Shown here piece after piece: positions 34,143 through 42,509 of a stretch of DNA of 64,000 bases (the first letter of the stretch is position 1; every line of letters starts with the position of its first letter). Source of the stretch: Neisseria animaloris (GTDB lineage: Bacteria; Pseudomonadota; Gammaproteobacteria; Burkholderiales; Neisseriaceae); NCBI RefSeq assembly GCF_900637855.1, contig NZ_LR134440.1:1178001-1242000 (forward strand), given 5' to 3'. The notes below the pieces were generated by a model. The model did no database searches, was not told the DNA's origin, and saw only the letters and a list, made by a program, of their open reading frames with translations. The position numbers and the translations under genes were made by a program.

Positions 34143-35390
34143 ATGAGTCAGAGAAGAGTAGTCATCACAGGTTTGGGGCAGGTATCCCCTGTGGGCAATG
34201 ATATTTCTACCGCATGGAGCAACCTGCTCGCAGGCAAAAGCGGTATCAACACCATCACCCGCTTTGATGCCTCTGATCTGGCCTGCCAAGTCGCAGGCGA
34301 AGTAAAAGATTTCGATATCGGCGAATACATCAGCCCCAAAGAAGCCCGCCGCATGGATGTTTTCATCCACTACGGTATCGCCGCCGCCTTGCAGGCAATC
34401 GCCGATGCAGGCTTGGATAATGTAGAAAATCTAGATAAAGACCGAGTTGGCGTGAATATCGGTTCGGGCATCGGCGGCTTGCCCAGTATCGAAGCCACAG
34501 GCCGAACCGTAGTAGAAAACGGCTCCCGCAAAATCAACCCCTTCTTTATCCCCGGGTCGCTGATCAACCTGATTGCCGGCCACGTTACCATTCTGAAAGG
34601 CTACCGCGGCCCCAGCTACGGCATGGTTTCCGCCTGTACTACCGGTGCCCATTCTATCGGCGATTCGGCCCGTATCATCAAGTACGGCGATGCCGATGTG
34701 ATGATTGCCGGCGGAGCCGAAGGTGCGGTCTGCACATTGGGCGTAGGCGGTTTCGCCGCAATGAAAGCCCTCTCTACCCGCAACGACGACCCGCAAACCG
34801 CTTCCCGCCCGTGGGACAAAGGCCGCGACGGTTTCGTTATGGGCGAAGGCTCGGGTGTTTTGGTGTTGGAAGAACTGGAACATGCCAAGAAGCGCGGTGC
34901 AAAAATCTATGCGGAGTTGGTCGGCTTCGGCATGAGTTCCGATGCCTTCCATATTACCGCCCCGAACGTAGAAGGCCCCGCTCTCGCCGTTACCCGCGCC
35001 CTGAAAGATGCGGGCTTAAATCCGACGGATATTGATTATGTCAACGCACACGGCACTTCCACCCCGCTGGGCGATGCCAACGAAACCAATGCTCTGAAAC
35101 TGGCTTTGGGCGACCATGCCTACAAAGTAGTGGTAAACTCTACCAAGTCCATGACCGGCCATCTTCTAGGTGCGGCCGGCGGTGTGGAAGCCGTGTACAG
35201 CGTTTTAGCCGTACACCATCAAAAATCTCCTCCCACCATTAACATCTTTGAGCAAGATACCGAATCGGGATGTGATTTGGACTACTGTGCCAACGAAGCG
35301 CGCGACCTCAAAATCGATGTGGCCATCTCCAATTCGTTCGGCTTTGGCGGCACCAACGGTACATTGGTTTTCAAACGCTTTACCGGCTAA
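34143..35390 (+). CDS. fabF: 3-oxoacyl-[acyl-carrier-protein] synthase II
   Basis: A 415-residue condensing enzyme of fatty acid elongation. The catalytic Cys165 is in [10 protein letters not shown], and the two histidines are in [11 protein letters not shown] and [11 protein letters not shown]. The start [20 protein letters not shown] and the end [17 protein letters not shown] are standard. It receives acyl groups from the acyl carrier protein encoded just upstream. Confidence 0.97.
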   Translation: MSQRRVVITGLGQVSPVGNDISTAWSNLLAGKSGINTITRFDASDLACQVAGEVKDFDIGEYISPKEARRMDVFIHYGIAAALQAIADAGLDNVENLDKDRVGVNIGSGIGGLPSIEATGRTVVENGSRKINPFFIPGSLINLIAGHVTILKGYRGPSYGMVSACTTGAHSIGDSARIIKYGDADVMIAGGAEGAVCTLGVGGFAAMKALSTRNDDPQTASRPWDKGRDGFVMGEGSGVLVLEELEHAKKRGAKIYAELVGFGMSSDAFHITAPNVEGPALAVTRALKDAGLNPTDIDYVNAHGTSTPLGDANETNALKLALGDHAYKVVVNSTKSMTGHLLGAAGGVEAVYSVLAVHHQKSPPTINIFEQDTESGCDLDYCANEARDLKIDVAISNSFGFGGTNGTLVFKRFTG

Positions 35391-35427
35391 CTCCGTCCAT
35401 CGGAAAACCGTACGATACAAAAATCAT

Positions 35428-35450
35428 GCCCGGGCTTTTCCGGGCTTTTT
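35428..35450 (+). terminator. Terminator of fabF
   Basis: GCCCGG-GCTTTT-CCGGGC followed by TTTTT. Confidence 0.85.
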
Positions 35451-35548
35451 CATTTTGCACTTTTGAATCCGATGCTTAAAGAAACGCTTTTGCCGGCAAT
35501 AGAACCTCGGAACCACTCATATATTGTATTGCCTCTATACAGAACGGC

Positions 35549-35583
35549 ATTAAAAAGGGGCAATCCGAAAAGGATTGCCCAAA
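35549..35583 (-). terminator. Minus-strand terminator downstream of aceA
   Basis: On the minus strand GGGCAATCC-TTTTC-GGATTGCCCC runs into TTTTT. It is 140 bp beyond the aceA stop, so the aceA message would have a long 3' end. Confidence 0.75.
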
Positions 35584-35676
35584 TACCTCAAATCAGAGAT
35601 TTACGCTTCACAAACAATACAGGCTTACGCCTGTCTTCATCCGCACAGCTCAACTCTATGCAGACAAAGGAGGTGT

Positions 35677-35715
35677 TTCAGACGGCCTCCGAAGGTAAAT
35701 AAGGCCGTCTGAAAC
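35677..35715. repeat. Outward-facing DUS pair after aceA
   Basis: TTTCAGACGGCCT and AGGCCGTCTGAAA separated by about 12 bases, immediately after the aceA stop. It can fold but lacks a T tract. Confidence 0.6.
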
Positions 35716-35721
35716 ATTCTC

Positions 35722-37320
35722 TTACGAGAATTGGTTCATGGTGTTGTCTTTGCCGCCTGCTTTGAGTGCAGCTTCACCGGCAAAGTATTCTTTGTGGTTA
35801 TCGCCAATATCCGAACCGGCCATGTTTTGGTGTTTCACACATGCGATGCCGTTGCGGATTTCTTGACGTTGAACGTTCTTCACATAAGCCAGCATACCTT
35901 CGTCGGCGAAATAGCCTTTTGCCAAAGTGTCGGTTGACAATGCGACGGTGTGGTAAGTCGGCAGGGTGATGAGATGGTGGAAAATACCGGCTTCGCGTGA
36001 AGCATCACGTTGGAAAGTGCGGATTTTCTCGTCGGCTTCTTTAGCCAATTCAGAGTTATCGTAATCGGCGCTCATCAGTTTGGCACGGTCGTATGTAGAT
36101 ACGTCTTTACCGGCTTCTTGCCAAGCGTCGAACACTTGTTGGCGGAAGTTCAGCGTCCAGTTGAACGACGGGCTGTTGTTGTATACCAGCTTTGCGTTCG
36201 GAATCACGGCACGGATTTTGTCCATCATCTCTTTGATTTGGCCGACGTGCGGTTTTTCGGTTTCGATCCACAGCAGATCGGCACCGTTTTGCAGAGAGGT
36301 AATGCAGTCCAATACCACGCGGTCGATGCCGGTGCCTTTACGAAATTGGAACAGGTTGCTGGCCAAGCGGGTCGGCTTGATGGTTTTGCCGTTGGTGTTC
36401 ACGATCACGTCGCCGGGTTTCACTTGGCTCAGGTCGGTGATTTCTTCGCCGTCCAAGAAGCTGTTGTATTGGTCGCCCAAATCGCCTTTTTCGGAAGAGA
36501 AAGCGATTTGTTTGGTCAGGCCGGCACCCAAAGAGTCGGTACGGGCAACGATTACGCCGTCGTCAACGCCCAGCTCCAAGAATGCGTAGCGCACGGCATT
36601 GATTTTCGCCAAGAAGTCGGTATGCGGAACGGTCACTTTGCCGTCTTGGTGGCCGCATTGTTTCTCGTCGGACACTTGGTTTTCGATTTGGATACAGCAG
36701 GCACCGGCTTCAATCAGTTTTTTCGCCAACAGGTAAGTGGCTTCGGCGTTGCCGAAACCGGCATCGATGTCGGCAATAATCGGCACAACGTGGGTTTCGT
36801 AGTTGTCGATTTGGTTTTGGATTTCTTTGGCTTTGGCAGAATCACCGGCTTTGTTGGCTTCATCCAGCGCGGTAAACAGCAAATCCAGCTCGCGGGCATC
36901 GGCTTGGCGCAGGAAGGTGTAGATTTCTTCGATCAATTCGGGCACGGAAGTTTTTTCGTGCATAGATTGGTCGGGCAGGGGGCCGAATTTGGAACGCAAA
37001 CCGGCAACCATCCAGCCGGAGAGATATAAATAGCGTTTGTCGGTGGTTTTTTGGTGTTTTTTAATGGAAATTAATTTTTGTTGTGCAACGAAGCCGTGCC
37101 AGCAGCCCAAAGATTGGGTGTATTTGCCGTGGTCGGCATCGTATTCGGCCATGTCTTTACGCATGATGGCTGCGGTATATCGGGCGATATCCAAGCCTGT
37201 TTTGAAGCGGTTTTGCAGACGCATGCGGGCTACGTATTCCGGTGTGATATTGTGCCAGCCGTTGCCGTTTTTCTGTTTCAGTTCATCTGCAACTTTAATC
37301 TCGTTTTGGTAATTTGCCAT
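35722..37320 (-). CDS. aceA: Isocitrate lyase
   Basis: A 532-residue isocitrate lyase of the longer class found in Pseudomonas and relatives. It splits isocitrate into glyoxylate and succinate, the first step of the glyoxylate shunt. The catalytic loop KQCGHQDGKVTVPH holds the active Cys, and PIIADIDAGFGNAEATYLL and IARTDSLGAGL are metal and substrate elements. GGAG-type spacing precedes the ATG. Malate synthase is not adjacent. An organism with this gene can grow on acetate or fatty acids. Confidence 0.95.
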   Translation of the reverse strand: MANYQNEIKVADELKQKNGNGWHNITPEYVARMRLQNRFKTGLDIARYTAAIMRKDMAEYDADHGKYTQSLGCWHGFVAQQKLISIKKHQKTTDKRYLYLSGWMVAGLRSKFGPLPDQSMHEKTSVPELIEEIYTFLRQADARELDLLFTALDEANKAGDSAKAKEIQNQIDNYETHVVPIIADIDAGFGNAEATYLLAKKLIEAGACCIQIENQVSDEKQCGHQDGKVTVPHTDFLAKINAVRYAFLELGVDDGVIVARTDSLGAGLTKQIAFSSEKGDLGDQYNSFLDGEEITDLSQVKPGDVIVNTNGKTIKPTRLASNLFQFRKGTGIDRVVLDCITSLQNGADLLWIETEKPHVGQIKEMMDKIRAVIPNAKLVYNNSPSFNWTLNFRQQVFDAWQEAGKDVSTYDRAKLMSADYDNSELAKEADEKIRTFQRDASREAGIFHHLITLPTYHTVALSTDTLAKGYFADEGMLAYVKNVQRQEIRNGIACVKHQNMAGSDIGDNHKEYFAGEAALKAGGKDNTMNQFS

Positions 37321-37780
37321 TTATCTCTACTCCTTTGTTCTCGCTTGATTTTTGGATGACCGGCATACATCAGATTCGTGTAATTCGGTGTAGTCGGAAT
37401 GTACCTTCTTTTTTTCAGCTTGCCAAGCCCTCGAAACAAAGTTTTTGATTTATATAGATGTTCTCATTAAAACCGAAAGGTAGCGTTTTTTGAAATTTTT
37501 AAAAGTATTTAAAAAAGAAAGCAGGCTTTTTAGCTAATTTACACTGATTTTTCGGCATTTATTATCAGTGAAATGAAATGGAGATTTTGTTTTTACGATA
37601 ATGATAAAATAGTAATAAATTGAATTTTAAGAAAATTTATTTTATATTTTTTTAACGAGAACTACATATAAAACCGATGGAAATAGTAATTTAAATAATT
37701 AAATGTAGTTTAATGAAATTAAATTTCAGACAATCTGAAAATCCGGTTTCTCTTGCATACATTCAAAATAAAAGAAGCCG
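37321..37780. other. AT-rich region upstream of aceA
   Basis: About 460 bp, extremely AT-rich, without a gene. It holds the aceA promoter region on the minus strand, with an A/T-only stretch around 37560-37700, and the lpxL-type gene's terminator at 37724-37742. Confidence 0.5.
37724..37742 (-). terminator. Probable terminator of the lipid A acyltransferase gene
   Basis: TTTCAGA-CAA-TCTGAAA, a seven-bp stem running into T/A-rich sequence on the minus strand. It resembles a collapsed DUS pair. Confidence 0.5.
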
Positions 37781-38650
37781 TTAATAAAACCCTGCCTCAC
37801 CTTCGGGGCGGGTTTTAAAACGTTTGTGCAACCAGAAATACTGTTCGGGGTGTTCGCGCACCCGCGCTTCGATAAAGTCGTTCATGCGTTGGGTATCGGC
37901 TTCGGTGCTTTCGCTGGGAAAGTTTTCCCATGCCGGATAAAACTGCAGCGTAACCGTGCCGTCTGCTTCGCGGGTGGGAATGGCGGGAATCACTTTGGCT
38001 CCGGTAAGCGCGGCGATACGGCTCAATCCGACAATGGTGGCGGTGGGAATACCGAAAAAGTTTACAAAAATCGAATCGGCCCGCCCGAAATCTTGGTCGG
38101 GGAGATAAAGAAACGGTGCACTGCTTTTTTTAAGCTGTTTGATAATCGCCCGCAACCCTTCCGTGCGGCCGATCAGAAATACATTGTTATAGCGGTGGCG
38201 GCCTTTGAGTATTTGCCCGTCCAACGTTTCATTTTTCTGATTGGAATACATGCTGACCAAAGGCACGTCTTGATTGAGCGTGTAGACCGCCATTTCAAAA
38301 GCGGTGAAATGCGGATACAGCAAAATCACTTTTTCATCGGCAGCCAAAGCATTGTCGAGATGGTGCTTATCCTGATAGCGCACCAAGCTGCGCAGGCGGT
38401 CTGCCGAAGCATACCAATACAGGCCGTATTCGAGCATGAGCTTGGCCATATGTTGGAAATGGCGTTTCAGCACGGCTTGGCGTTGTGCTTCGCTCCATTC
38501 TGGAAAACATTTTTGAAGATTTACCGTACCGACACGACGGCGCGGCACCACGGCGTAATAGGCCAGCCAACCGATAAAATCGGCCAGCTTCTGAACCGCA
38601 CGGAATGGCAGCAGTTGGATCAGATAAAGGATAAAAAAAGCAAATTTCAT
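37781..38650 (-). CDS. Lipid A biosynthesis lauroyl acyltransferase (LpxL/HtrB family)
   Basis: A 289-residue inner-membrane late acyltransferase that adds a secondary acyl chain to lipid A. The N-terminus has one hydrophobic anchor (FAFFILYLIQLLPFRAVQKLA). The catalytic HX4E motif is HFTAFE, and YLPDQDFGRADSIFVNFFGIPTATIVGLSRIA is the conserved second block. Neisseria have two such genes (lpxL1 and lpxL2); I cannot tell which this is without alignment. A single DUS overlaps the region just upstream of the start. Confidence 0.88.
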   Translation of the reverse strand: MKFAFFILYLIQLLPFRAVQKLADFIGWLAYYAVVPRRRVGTVNLQKCFPEWSEAQRQAVLKRHFQHMAKLMLEYGLYWYASADRLRSLVRYQDKHHLDNALAADEKVILLYPHFTAFEMAVYTLNQDVPLVSMYSNQKNETLDGQILKGRHRYNNVFLIGRTEGLRAIIKQLKKSSAPFLYLPDQDFGRADSIFVNFFGIPTATIVGLSRIAALTGAKVIPAIPTREADGTVTLQFYPAWENFPSESTEADTQRMNDFIEARVREHPEQYFWLHKRFKTRPEGEAGFY

Positions 38651-38868
38651 GACAGCCCGTTCAGACGGCCTCGATTAGGGAACGGGGCATTATAGCGGAT
38701 AAAAGGGCAGAATTTTCAGAAACGGCCGATGTGCTGGTAGGCATCTTTACAGCAACGTCGGGGATTGACGGGATGCAAAACGCAACAGGCCCAGTATGCG
38801 GAAATCTGCAGTAAATGCCGCTTGCCAAAGGCTTTCGGCTGCTTCTTCCAACGTAAAACCGGAGCGGC

Positions 38869-39411
38869 TCAAAGCTGAAACCGCCCGCGCTTGATTTGCA
38901 AACCGCCCTGTTGCAATTGTGCGGCAAGGCTGTGGTTGCGCAAAGCGTGGGTTAAGGCGACGGCTAAACCGTCGGCGGCATCGGCCTGCGGAGTGCCCGA
39001 CAAGCCCAACATCTGCACCACCATATGCTGCACCTGCTCTTTTGCCGCCTTGCCCTTCCCCACCACAGCCTGCTTCACTTGCAGGGCGGTGTATTCGAAC
39101 ACAGGCAGGTTACGCATCACCAAAGCCGCCATTGCCGCCCCGCGCGCCTGCCCGAGCATCAGTGTGGATGCGGGGTTCACATTCACAAACACCTGCTCGA
39201 TAGCGGTTTGCTGCGGTTGGTAAAGAGTGATGATTTCATCAATATGCTTCACAATCACCGCAATTCGCTCGGCCAGCGGCGCATCCGGCGGAGTTTTGAT
39301 GCAGCCGGACGACACATAAAAATGCTCGCGCCCGCGCACATCAATCACGCCGAAGCCGGTAACGCGGCTGCCGGGGTCTATGCCTAAGATGCGGATGGGG
39401 TGTTGTGCCAT
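38869..39411 (-). CDS. ruvC: Crossover junction endodeoxyribonuclease RuvC
   Basis: A 180-residue Holliday junction resolvase. The RNase H-like active site is visible: the Asp in [18 protein letters not shown], the Glu in [16 protein letters not shown] and the acidic pair in [16 protein letters not shown]. It cleaves recombination intermediates held by RuvAB, whose genes are not in the window. The 218 bp between its stop and the acyltransferase start contain an unexplained reading frame (see findings). Confidence 0.95.
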   Translation of the reverse strand: MAQHPIRILGIDPGSRVTGFGVIDVRGREHFYVSSGCIKTPPDAPLAERIAVIVKHIDEIITLYQPQQTAIEQVFVNVNPASTLMLGQARGAAMAALVMRNLPVFEYTALQVKQAVVGKGKAAKEQVQHMVVQMLGLSGTPQADAADGLAVALTHALRNHSLAAQLQQGGLQIKRGRFQL

Positions 39412-39523
39412 AAGGAAGCATTCTTTTCAGACGGCCTGAACCCTTCGGTAGGGCATCGGCCTGATAAAATGCGGATTATAGCCCAAGCGGTGGAATTCAT
39501 CATTATCGGCAGCCCAAAGCAAA

Positions 39524-39567
39524 AGGCCGTCTGAAAACCTTCCAATAAAAGTTTTTTCAGACGGCCT
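39524..39567 (-). terminator. DUS-pair terminator of the TauE-like gene
   Basis: AGGCCGTCTGAAAAC at 39524 pairs with GTTTTTTCAGACGGCCT ending at 39567, 13 bp past the permease stop. Confidence 0.7.
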
Positions 39568-39580
39568 CTCGGCATCCTTG

Positions 39581-40378
39581 CTACTTCAGCAACATATTCA
39601 AAGCGATCAACAGCAGAAAAACGGCAAAAGCGCGTTTCAACACCATCACCGGCAAAACGTTGGCGGCGTTCGCGCCCAATTTGGAAGTAAAAAACGAGGT
39701 TGACACAATGCCCGCCAGCGCAGGCAGATAAACATATCCGAAAGAATATGCGGGAAGATTCGGCACATGCCAGCCGCCGATAACAAAGCTCAAAGTCGCC
39801 GATACCGCCAGCAGGCCGCCGCACAATGAAGCCGTGCCGATGGCTTTTTTGATTTCCATGCCGCGGCCGTTCAGAAAAGGCACCACAAACGCGCCGCCGG
39901 AAATGCCGCCCATGCCCGACAAAGCACCGATAACGAAGCCGCCGACAACCAAAACCCTCGAAGAGAGCGGCTTGCCGTCTGTTTTCGGGCTCGGCTTCAG
40001 CGACAATAGCATTTTCAGTGCCAGATAAATCACCAAACAGGCAAAAATTTTCGACACCACCGCTTTGGGCAGGCTGCCTGCCAGCAAGCCGGAAACAAAT
40101 ACCGCAACAATCAGCGCAGGTGCAAGGTATTTTGCGGCCTGCCAATTGATGTTGCCGAAACGGTAATGCCGGTGGCTGGCGGAAAAAGCCGTGATCACGA
40201 TGGTGGAAAAAGACGTGCCCAGCGCAATCGGCAACGCCAAATTGTCGGCCACGCCTGCCTGCGGCAGCAGGTAAAACAGCACCGGCACGATCACCAGTCC
40301 GCCGCCGATGCCGAACAGCCCGGCCAAAAAACCGGCAACTGCGCCCAGCAGCATGCAACTCAATACGATAACCAACAT
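39581..40378 (-). CDS. TauE/SafE family sulfite exporter-like permease
   Basis: A 265-residue membrane protein of the TauE/SafE (DUF81) family with about eight hydrophobic segments. The two half-repeats show the family glycine blocks GFLAGLFGIGGGLVIVPVLFYL and GALSGMGGISGGAFVVPFLNGRG. Members export or import sulfite, sulfoacetate or related anions; the substrate is unknown here. The ATG at 40378 follows AAGGAAAAAGAA; the frame opening at 40444 has no comparable site. A large overlapping open frame (39384-40358) is a shadow. Confidence 0.88.
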   Translation of the reverse strand: MLVIVLSCMLLGAVAGFLAGLFGIGGGLVIVPVLFYLLPQAGVADNLALPIALGTSFSTIVITAFSASHRHYRFGNINWQAAKYLAPALIVAVFVSGLLAGSLPKAVVSKIFACLVIYLALKMLLSLKPSPKTDGKPLSSRVLVVGGFVIGALSGMGGISGGAFVVPFLNGRGMEIKKAIGTASLCGGLLAVSATLSFVIGGWHVPNLPAYSFGYVYLPALAGIVSTSFFTSKLGANAANVLPVMVLKRAFAVFLLLIALNMLLK

Positions 40379-40503
40379 TTCTTTTTCCTTGCGGTTTGAC
40401 ACAATCTGCCCGACAGCGGTCAGGGCAGCAATAGAGTCAATCAAACCTCATTCATATAAGGAGCCTGTCGTAAAGGTTGGGTTGATTGACCATAAGGAAA
40501 GAT

Positions 40504-40552
40504 TAGGCCGTCTGAAAAACCATGTCTGCCAAGAGGTTTTCAGACGGCCTCA
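40504..40552 (-). terminator. DUS-pair terminator of selO
   Basis: TAGGCCGTCTGAAAAACC pairs with GGTTTTCAGACGGCCT(C)A around a 15-base loop, touching the selO stop. Confidence 0.7.
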
Positions 40553-40554
40553 TT

Positions 40555-42027
40555 TCAACTCGAACAGCTCACGCAGATGCTTTCCGCCCATTGCGGCGGC
40601 AGTTCGGCAAAGTCGGCAAACTCTTTGCGCTCGACAAACGGATTCCGCATACATCGGTGCAGGCGGTCGATTTCGCGGAAGTCGCCGCTTTTTGCCAACT
40701 GTATGGCCTGCTCCAGCAAATAGTTTCGCAACACATACAGCGGGTTAACGGCATTCATCCGCTCGGCGCGTTCGGCGGGGTTGCTGTTTTCCGCCCGCAG
40801 CCTGCCGCGGTAACGGCCTATCCACGCCGTAAACGCTTCGGTGGGGCCGTTGAACAGTGCCAACAGCTTTTCGGGCAGCGGTTCGCCGTGGACATTGCCC
40901 ACTTCGCTCAAATATCGGAAAAACATCGTGAAATCGACTTTGCGGCTTTGCAGGGCGGTAAACATATCGGTAATCAGCTCGTCGTCGCTTTTGTCTTCGG
41001 TTTGCAGGCCGAGTTTCGCCCGCATTTTTTGCAGATAGGCCGTCTGAAAAATATCGGGGAAGCGTTCCAACTCTGCCACCAAATCGTCTTGCGACACCAG
41101 CGGCAGTAGGCACGAGGCAAAGCGCGACAAGTTCCAATGCACCACATACGGCTGCTCGTTGTAGGCATAGCGGCCGCTCGTGTCGGAATGGTTGCAGACA
41201 TGGCGGCGGTCGTAAGCATCGAGAAAACCGAACGGGCCGTAGTCGATGGTCAGCCCCAAAGCCGACATATTGTCGGTGTTCAACACGCCGTGGCAAAAGC
41301 CGACGCTCTGCCACGCGGCCACCAACTCGGCGGTGCGGCAGGAAACGGTTTGAAACAAGGCCAGATAAGGCTGGTCGGCTTCGCGGCATTCGGGAAAATG
41401 GCGGTCAATCAGAAAATCCGCCAACACGGGCAGGTTGTGATGTTGGCCGGTGTGATACATATATTCAAAATGGCCGAAACGGATAAAACTCGGCGCAATG
41501 CGCGTAACCACCGCCGCCGTTTCGGCTTCTTCGCGGTAAACGGTATCATTGCTGCCCGTAATCGCCAGCGCGCGCGTGGTCGGAATGCCCAAGCCGTGCA
41601 TGGCTTCGGAGCAAAGATATTCGCGGATGCTGGAGCGCAGCACGGCACGGCCGTCGGCAAAGCGCGAATAAGGCGTTTTGCCTGCGCCTTTAAGCTGCCA
41701 TTCCCACAAAAGGCCGTCTGAACCTGCCGAACCGCCGATCAACACCGCGCGACCGTCTCCCAGCTGGCGCACATACACGCCGAACTGGTGGCCGCTATAC
41801 ACTGTGGCAATCGGTGCAGGGTCGTATTGTTCGGCACTGCCCGCCAGATAAAGCAAGTTGTCGGGGTTATCGAAAATTTCAGACGGCCTCAAGCCCATTT
41901 CTCCCGCCAAAACATGATTTTGCGCCACCCAATACGGCTCGCCCAACGGTTCGGTGCGGACGCGGCCGTAAAACGCTTCCGGCAAGCGGGCAAATGCGGG
42001 CGGGTTTAAAGGAAGTGTGTGCGGCAT
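40555..42027 (-). CDS. selO: Protein adenylyltransferase SelO
   Basis: A 490-residue pseudokinase-fold enzyme (YdiU/SelO) that transfers AMP to proteins and is linked to redox stress. Diagnostic parts are YSGHQFGVYVRQLGDGRAVLIG, LKGAGKTPYSRFADGRAVLRSSIREYL and GVLNTDNMSALGLTIDYGPFGFLDAYD. It ends VSCSS, the same tail position that carries selenocysteine in animal SelO. ATG 42027 gives the usual start; a frame opening at 42081 adds 18 unlikely residues. Several DUS cores are inside, read as LRPSEIF, GSDGLLW and FQTAYLQ. Confidence 0.95.
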   Translation of the reverse strand: MPHTLPLNPPAFARLPEAFYGRVRTEPLGEPYWVAQNHVLAGEMGLRPSEIFDNPDNLLYLAGSAEQYDPAPIATVYSGHQFGVYVRQLGDGRAVLIGGSAGSDGLLWEWQLKGAGKTPYSRFADGRAVLRSSIREYLCSEAMHGLGIPTTRALAITGSNDTVYREEAETAAVVTRIAPSFIRFGHFEYMYHTGQHHNLPVLADFLIDRHFPECREADQPYLALFQTVSCRTAELVAAWQSVGFCHGVLNTDNMSALGLTIDYGPFGFLDAYDRRHVCNHSDTSGRYAYNEQPYVVHWNLSRFASCLLPLVSQDDLVAELERFPDIFQTAYLQKMRAKLGLQTEDKSDDELITDMFTALQSRKVDFTMFFRYLSEVGNVHGEPLPEKLLALFNGPTEAFTAWIGRYRGRLRAENSNPAERAERMNAVNPLYVLRNYLLEQAIQLAKSGDFREIDRLHRCMRNPFVERKEFADFAELPPQWAESICVSCSS

Positions 42028-42509
42028 GGAATCATTCCCAATATTGTAAGTATGCGGCGAAGCATACGCCGAACTGTGCATTCAAACAATCGGCATCTGT
42101 AACTGAAATGCACTGCCTGAAAATAAACAAAATCCACCACAGCCGTCTTAAGCCAGATGTTCAGAGCCATGCCTTACCTTTTCAGACGGCCTCACTACCC
42201 TTTGCCTACCGAAATTTGAAACCTTTTCCAAATCCTCATTAGCGAAACATTTCAGCCTCACACACGACCTCAAACCACTCCTGCTCCTAATAGGAGGAAT
42301 TCTCAATCTGATATTAAAATTGATTTATATGCTATTGTTTTAAAAAATAAATTTTTCATTTGTAAAAAATCCCCGCTTTGGAAACAAAATATATAAAAAC
42401 CACTCTACAAATGATAATAAGAATCAAATGTAATTATTTATAAAAAAATATTCCTATTTTTTATTTTCAGCCAAAACATATCGAGAATAAGAGAACAACA
42501 GGAGTCCCC
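42028..42509. other. Regulatory region upstream of the TonB-dependent receptor
   Basis: About 480 bp between divergent selO and receptor genes. It has a single DUS near 42181-42190, then a very AT-rich block with the Fur-box-like site at 42407-42425 and a TATAAA-type element at 42392. No gene was found. Confidence 0.55.
42407..42425 (+). promoter_or_regulatory. Fur-box-like operator of the receptor gene
   Basis: ACAAATGATAATAAGAATC matches the 19-bp Fur consensus GATAATGATAATCATTATC at 13 positions, including the unbroken ATGATAAT centre. It lies 85 bp before the receptor start in an AT-rich promoter region, so iron repression is likely. Confidence 0.6.

Larger units (their letters stand above)
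35391..35721. other. Convergent fabF / aceA region with terminators
   Basis: No gene. From left to right it holds the fabF terminator (35428-35450), a minus-strand terminator (35549-35583) and an outward-facing DUS pair (35677-35715). Confidence 0.6.

Noticed and set aside
36010-37029. A 339-codon plus-strand frame opposite aceA
   Set aside because: It is antisense to a fully conserved isocitrate lyase gene and has no recognisable domain or start signal.
39384-40358. A 324-codon minus-strand frame overlapping the TauE-like gene
   Set aside because: Translation is His/Arg/Cys-rich without family features; the TauE frame has clear membrane repeats and a ribosome binding site.
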